In this document: positions 3,495-7,445 of the stretch, in pieces
Numbering within the stretch: position 1 is the first letter of the stretch
Layout: the number at the start of each line of letters is the position of its first letter
Assembly (NCBI GenBank): GCA_029050995.1
Contig: JAIDLO010000186.1
Span: forward strand, 1-7,445
Source: Eubacterium sp.
GTDB taxonomy: Bacteria; Bacillota; Clostridia; Oscillospirales; Acutalibacteraceae
Direction: 5' to 3'
Length of the DNA stretch: 7,445 nt
Made by a program: the position numbers and the translations under genes
The notes under the pieces: generated by a model
Database searches by the model: none
What the model saw: only the letters and a program-made list of their open reading frames with translations
What the model was told of the DNA's origin: nothing

Positions 3495-6119
3495 ATGGCA
3501 AAAGATCTTGAAAAACAATATAATCCTGCCAATGTTGAGGACAGAACTTATAAGTTCTGGGTTGATAACGGCTATTTCCATGCAGATGTAAAATCTGAGA
3601 AAAAGCCTTATACAATCGTCATTCCGCCTCCGAACATTACAGGTCAGCTTCATATGGGACATGCCCTTGATAATACCTTGCAGGATATCCTCATTCGTTA
3701 TCACAGAATGAACGGATATGATACCTTGTGGCTTCCGGGCACAGACCATGCTTCCATTGCAACAGAAGCAAAAATTGTTGAGGCTATGCGTGCAGAGGGT
3801 GTTACAAAAGAGGATTTAGGCAGAGACGGCTTCCTTGAGCGTGCTTGGGAATGGAAAAAGCAGTACGGCGGAAGAATTATTGAACAGCTGAAGAAAATGG
3901 GCTCTTCCTGTGATTGGGACAGAGAACGCTTTACACTTGATGAGGGCTGTAACAAAGCTGTTGTTGAGGTGTTTAATAATCTTTATGAAAAAGGTTTAAT
4001 CTATAGAGGCGAAAGAATCGTAAACTGGTGCCCGCACTGCTTAACCTCTATTTCAGACGCTGAGGTTGAGTATGAGGATCAGGCAGGTCATTTCTGGCAT
4101 CTTAAATATCCGTTTGCAGACGGAAGCGGATATCTCGAGCTTGCAACAACCCGTCCTGAAACCCTTTTGGGCGATACTGCCGTTGCAGTTAATCCGAATG
4201 ATGAGCGTTATAAGAATTTAATCGGCAAAATGCTCATTCTTCCTATTGTTCATCGTGAAATCCCTGTTATCGCTGATGATTATGTTGATATCGAATTCGG
4301 AACAGGTGTTGTTAAAATTACGCCTGCGCACGACCCGAATGACTTTGAGGTAGGTCTTCGCCATAACCTTGAGGTTATTGATGTTATGACAGATGATGCC
4401 CATATCAAAGAGGGTTGGGGCAAGTACAGCGGTATGGACAGATATGAATGCCGTAAAGCTATTGTTGAAGACCTTGAGGCAGAGGGTGCTCTTCTTGAAA
4501 TTGAAGACTATTCCCATAATGTAGGCACCTGCTATCGCTGCGGAACTACAATTGAGCCAAAGGTTTCAAAGCAGTGGTTTGTTAAAATGAAACCGCTTGC
4601 AGGTCCTGCAATTGATGCAGTTAAGAATGATGAAACAAAATTCGTTCCAAAGAGATATGAAAAAACATATTTCCATTGGCTTGAAAATATCCGCGATTGG
4701 TGCATTTCCCGTCAGCTCTGGTGGGGACACCGTATTCCTGCATGGTATTGTGATGATTGCGGCGAAATTACCGTAAGCCGTGAAACACCGACGAAATGTT
4801 CTAAGTGCGGCAGCGAGCATATTCATCAGGATCCCGATACGCTTGATACATGGTTCTCATCAGCACTTTGGCCTTTCTCAACAATGGGCTGGCCTGATGA
4901 AAATTCAGAGGATTATAAGAAATATTATCCAACCAATACACTCGTAACAGGCTACGATATTATTCCGTTCTGGGTTATGCGTATGATGTTCTCGGGTATT
5001 GAGCAGACAGGAAAGGTTCCGTTTGATACTGTTTTGATTCACGGACTTGTTCGTGATGCACAGGGCAGAAAAATGAGTAAATCTCTCGGCAATGGTATTG
5101 ACCCGCTTCTCGTTATTGATGAATATGGCGCAGATGCACTCCGCTTTACGCTTGCAACAGGTAATTCCCCGGGAAATGATATGCGTTTCTCTGATGAAAG
5201 AGTTAAGGCATCCCGAAACTTTGCAAATAAGCTTTGGAATGCCGCAAGATTTGTTCTTATGTATCTTGGCGAGGATTATAAATATGACGGTCTTCCAAAA
5301 GATTTAGCTGTTGAAGATAAGTGGATTTTAAGTAAGCTCAATACACTCGCTAAAGAGGTTACGGATAATCTTGATAAATTTGAACTTGGTATTGCAATTC
5401 AGAAGCTGTATGATTTTATCTGGGATGTTTTCTGCGATTGGTATATCGAAATTTCTAAGATCAGACTCCAGAGTGGCGAGGGTGCAGATACTGCAAAGGC
5501 TGTTCTTGTTTATGTATTAACAGGTATATTAAAGCTTCTTCATCCGTTTATGCCGTTTATTACGGAAGAAATCTATCAGGCTCTTCCGCACGATACAGAA
5601 TCCATTATGATTTCCGAATGGGTTAAGTATGATGAAGCGCTTAATTTCTCAGCAGAGGAATCTGAAATGGAAAAGATTATGACTGCAATCCGTGCAATCC
5701 GAAACAGAAGAGCAGAAATGAATATTCCGCCAAGCAAGAAAGCAACTGTTTATGTTGAAACTGCTTTGGAGGATATCTTTAATATGGGTGCTGAATTCAT
5801 TAAGCGCCTTGCTTCAACAAATGAGGTTAATGTATCCAGTGATTTCAGCAATCTTGAAAATACTGTAACGATTATTACAGACGATGCCAAGATTTATATT
5901 CCGCTCGGCGAGCTTGTTGATTTTGAAGCTGAAAGAAAGCGCCTTGAAAAAGAGCTTGCAGCAGCGCAGGATAAGCTTGATTTCATCAATAAAAAGCTGA
6001 ATAATCCTGGCTTTGTGAATAAAGCACCAGAAAAGGTTGTTGCGCAGAATAAAGAGGATGCAGCTAAGCTTGAAGAAAAGATTGAAAATCTTAAAAAATC
6101 TATTGAAAATTTAGGTTAA
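3495..6119 (+). CDS. valS: valyl-tRNA synthetase
   Basis: A class I synthetase that attaches valine to tRNA-Val in the cytosol, 874 residues, the usual bacterial length. The start at 3495 follows AGGAG (3482-3486) at 8 nt; the open frame upstream of it lies in the T-box leader and is not used. Motifs: PPPNITG with HMGH at 53-56; zinc-type pairs C179/C182 and C346/C349; the editing domain with TTRPET (218-223) and HDPND (279-283) that hydrolyses mischarged Thr-tRNA; a second ribbon C419/C422/C435/C438; KMSKS at 526-530; the anticodon-binding helical domain from about 606; and a C-terminal coiled coil (about 807-874) that contacts the tRNA elbow. All catalytic signatures are intact. The T-box with a GTA specifier independently supports the valine assignment. 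Confidence 0.98.
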   Translation: MAKDLEKQYNPANVEDRTYKFWVDNGYFHADVKSEKKPYTIVIPPPNITGQLHMGHALDNTLQDILIRYHRMNGYDTLWLPGTDHASIATEAKIVEAMRAEGVTKEDLGRDGFLERAWEWKKQYGGRIIEQLKKMGSSCDWDRERFTLDEGCNKAVVEVFNNLYEKGLIYRGERIVNWCPHCLTSISDAEVEYEDQAGHFWHLKYPFADGSGYLELATTRPETLLGDTAVAVNPNDERYKNLIGKMLILPIVHREIPVIADDYVDIEFGTGVVKITPAHDPNDFEVGLRHNLEVIDVMTDDAHIKEGWGKYSGMDRYECRKAIVEDLEAEGALLEIEDYSHNVGTCYRCGTTIEPKVSKQWFVKMKPLAGPAIDAVKNDETKFVPKRYEKTYFHWLENIRDWCISRQLWWGHRIPAWYCDDCGEITVSRETPTKCSKCGSEHIHQDPDTLDTWFSSALWPFSTMGWPDENSEDYKKYYPTNTLVTGYDIIPFWVMRMMFSGIEQTGKVPFDTVLIHGLVRDAQGRKMSKSLGNGIDPLLVIDEYGADALRFTLATGNSPGNDMRFSDERVKASRNFANKLWNAARFVLMYLGEDYKYDGLPKDLAVEDKWILSKLNTLAKEVTDNLDKFELGIAIQKLYDFIWDVFCDWYIEISKIRLQSGEGADTAKAVLVYVLTGILKLLHPFMPFITEEIYQALPHDTESIMISEWVKYDEALNFSAEESEMEKIMTAIRAIRNRRAEMNIPPSKKATVYVETALEDIFNMGAEFIKRLASTNEVNVSSDFSNLENTVTIITDDAKIYIPLGELVDFEAERKRLEKELAAAQDKLDFINKKLNNPGFVNKAPEKVVAQNKEDAAKLEEKIENLKKSIENLG

Positions 6120-6122
6120 TTT

Positions 6123-7220
6123 ATGAACTATAACGAAGCGTTGAATTTTATAATTTCAAAGCAGAGCCTCGGCATTATGCCGGGGCTTACTCGTATTTTG
6201 AAGCTGCTTGAAAAAATGGGTAATCCGCAGAAGGATTTAAAGATTATTCATATTGCAGGCACGAACGGCAAAGGCACAGTTGCGGCAACGATTGCAAATA
6301 CCTTAACTGAACACGGCTATAAGGTCGGTTTTTTTTCTTCTCCTTGGGTAATGGACTATAGGGAACAGATACAGATTAATCATGACTTTATCAGTGAAGC
6401 TGAATTTGCAGAATATGTTGAAACCTATAAAGATAATGATTGCAGTGAATTTGAATTCTTAACCGCAATTATGTATAAATACTTCGCAGATCAAAAGGCT
6501 GATTATGCTGTTGTGGAATGTGGCATGGGCGGTCTTGAAGATGCAACAAATGTTGAAGCAAGCAATATAGCTGTCATTACCTCCGTTGCGCTTGACCATA
6601 CTGCCTTTTTGGGAAATACGATAGAAGAAATTGCTTATCAAAAGGCAGGCATTATTAAGGAAAACGGTACCTGTGTTTTATACCCGAATCCTGCTTGTGA
6701 CCACATTTTTGAAAAAGTCTGCAGAGAAAAAAAAGCAAAGCTGATAAAAGTACACGATTTCCAATCGTGTATGCAGAATAATATGAATACTGTTGCGGAA
6801 ACTTTAAAACTACTTGGTATTCATACAGATATTATCCTTTTCGATTTACCTGCACGAAAAGAAAAAATCGGCAATGTTTTGCTTGACGGCGGGCATAATG
6901 CCGATGCGGCAAAATATCTTAAAAGCAGCCTTTCAAATGAAACGGCTGTAATCGGTATGATGGCGGATAAGGATATTGACGCCTATCTTTCAATTGTTGC
7001 GCCGAAATGTAAAAAGATTATAACAACAACGCCGAATAATCCCCGTGCAATTTCAGCTGAAGAATTAAAAAAAATTGCTGAAAAATATTGTAATGATGTT
7101 GTTGCAATAAAAAATCCGCTTGAGGCTGTTCAGCAACAAGAAATTACGCTTGTCTGCGGTTCATTCTTTCTTGCAAGAGATGTGCGTGATTACTTATTAA
7201 AAAGTAATGGTTTGTCCTAA
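6123..7220 (+). CDS. folC: folylpolyglutamate synthase / dihydrofolate synthase, short form
   Basis: This Mur-ligase-family enzyme uses ATP to add glutamate to folates, keeping them in the cell, and may also make dihydrofolate from dihydropteroate. Motifs: P-loop GTNGKGT (46-52); SSP (72-74); ECGMGGLEDATN (132-143); LDHT with His159; YQKAG with Lys174, the probable carbamylated Lys; DGGHN (255-259); and a closing GSFFLARDVR (346-355). At 365 residues it is some 60 shorter than usual. The stretch after residue 210, where the family normally has a G-x-HQ-x-x-N motif and later WPGR, is cut down to NNMNTVAETL and LPAR. It starts 3 nt after the valS stop with only a weak AGG as SD, so translational coupling to valS is likely. 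The valS-folC order is also found in Bacillus. Confidence 0.93.
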   Translation: MNYNEALNFIISKQSLGIMPGLTRILKLLEKMGNPQKDLKIIHIAGTNGKGTVAATIANTLTEHGYKVGFFSSPWVMDYREQIQINHDFISEAEFAEYVETYKDNDCSEFEFLTAIMYKYFADQKADYAVVECGMGGLEDATNVEASNIAVITSVALDHTAFLGNTIEEIAYQKAGIIKENGTCVLYPNPACDHIFEKVCREKKAKLIKVHDFQSCMQNNMNTVAETLKLLGIHTDIILFDLPARKEKIGNVLLDGGHNADAAKYLKSSLSNETAVIGMMADKDIDAYLSIVAPKCKKIITTTPNNPRAISAEELKKIAEKYCNDVVAIKNPLEAVQQQEITLVCGSFFLARDVRDYLLKSNGLS

Positions 7221-7237
7221 AATTCGATAAATTATTC

Positions 7238-7277
7238 ATAACCGCTGTGGTAATATTTGCCATAGCGGTTATTTCTT
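7238..7277 (+). terminator. intrinsic terminator after folC
   Basis: A 13-bp stem ATAACCGCTGTGG/CCATAGCGGTTAT (7238-7250/7260-7272) with one G-T wobble and a 9-nt loop is followed by TTCTTTATC. The T run is broken, so termination may be partial and some transcripts could reach spoIIAA. Confidence 0.75.
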
Positions 7278-7304
7278 TATCAAAACGAATTAGGAAGTGA
7301 AAAA

Positions 7305-7445
7305 ATGAATGTAACTGTAGAAACAAGCGGCAGCCTTATGATTGCTTATCTTTTGGGCGAACTTGATCATCATACGGCTGTTGATGTGCGTACAAAAATA
7401 GATAATGAAATCAGTTATAACAAGCCTACGCATCTTATTCTTGAT
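7305..7445 (+). CDS. spoIIAA: anti-sigma F factor antagonist SpoIIAA, N-terminal part
   Basis: The first 47 residues of a STAS-domain protein, cut by the window end. The motif LLGELDHHTAVDVRTKID (16-33) closely matches the SpoIIAA signature GELDHHTA, and HLILD (43-47) is the next STAS beta strand. SpoIIAA binds the anti-sigma kinase SpoIIAB, is phosphorylated by it on a Ser just beyond this window, and when dephosphorylated frees sigma-F in the forespore. AGGAAG (7292-7297) lies 7 nt before the ATG. I find no convincing sigma-H promoter in the short gap after the folC terminator. spoIIAB and sigF are expected downstream. A generic anti-anti-sigma factor is the only serious alternative. Confidence 0.92.
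   Translation, partial: MNVTVETSGSLMIAYLLGELDHHTAVDVRTKIDNEISYNKPTHLILD

Noticed and set aside
3275..3532. Minus-strand frame across the T-box leader
   Set aside because: It overlaps clearly structured regulatory RNA and the valS start; it is a chance ORF.
5092..5307. 71-codon frame inside valS on the plus strand
   Set aside because: It overlaps the conserved KMSKS-downstream region of valS in another frame and has no recognisable product.

Overview
The window suggests a low-to-moderate G+C, spore-forming member of the Clostridia, most like the Ruminococcus/Oscillospiraceae group of gut and rumen bacteria. The reasons are strong Shine-Dalgarno (SD) sites, a T-box riboswitch, a spoIIAA start, a BspA-type leucine-rich-repeat surface protein with a fibronectin-like C-terminus, and a GTAGGG-ended dispersed hairpin repeat of a type I associate with these genomes. 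This placement is inference from content, not from a database match.

Layout. Bases 1-87 are AT-rich and hold no gene. Bases 88-648 form a self-contained RNA gene: an excellent sigma-A promoter (TTGACA, 17 nt, TATTAT), about 525 nt of strongly self-complementary sequence with no long ORF, and a textbook intrinsic terminator. Size, architecture and host fit the large ornate bacterial RNAs (ROOL is my best family guess), but I cannot confirm the family by eye. The RNA carries four modules of a Shine-Dalgarno sequence followed by GUYCMAUG. Two of these open two-codon ORFs (AUG-CAC-UAA and AUG-UAC-UAA), and three place the AUG in a 7-nt hairpin loop. This is the most interesting signal in the window.

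A new promoter begins right after that terminator and drives a 762-residue secreted protein (770-3058). It has a signal peptide, seven 23-residue leucine-rich repeats, seven Cys3His repeats plus one degenerate copy, an Ig-like domain and a fibronectin type III-like domain. Immediately after its stop codon lies an 84-bp REPIN-like element made of two inverted hairpins whose stems differ by paired changes.

Bases 3196-7275 are a valS-folC operon under a valine T-box. Promoter, leader with GUA specifier, UGGU acceptor bulge and terminator precede valS (3495-6119), and folC (6123-7220) follows 3 nt later and is probably translationally coupled. Uncharged tRNA-Val should raise expression of valyl-tRNA synthetase and, by read-through, folylpolyglutamate synthase. 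The FolC is unusually short. A terminator at 7238-7272 separates this operon from spoIIAA (7305 to the window end, partial), the anti-anti-sigma factor that starts forespore sigma-F activation. All genes and signals called here are on the + strand.
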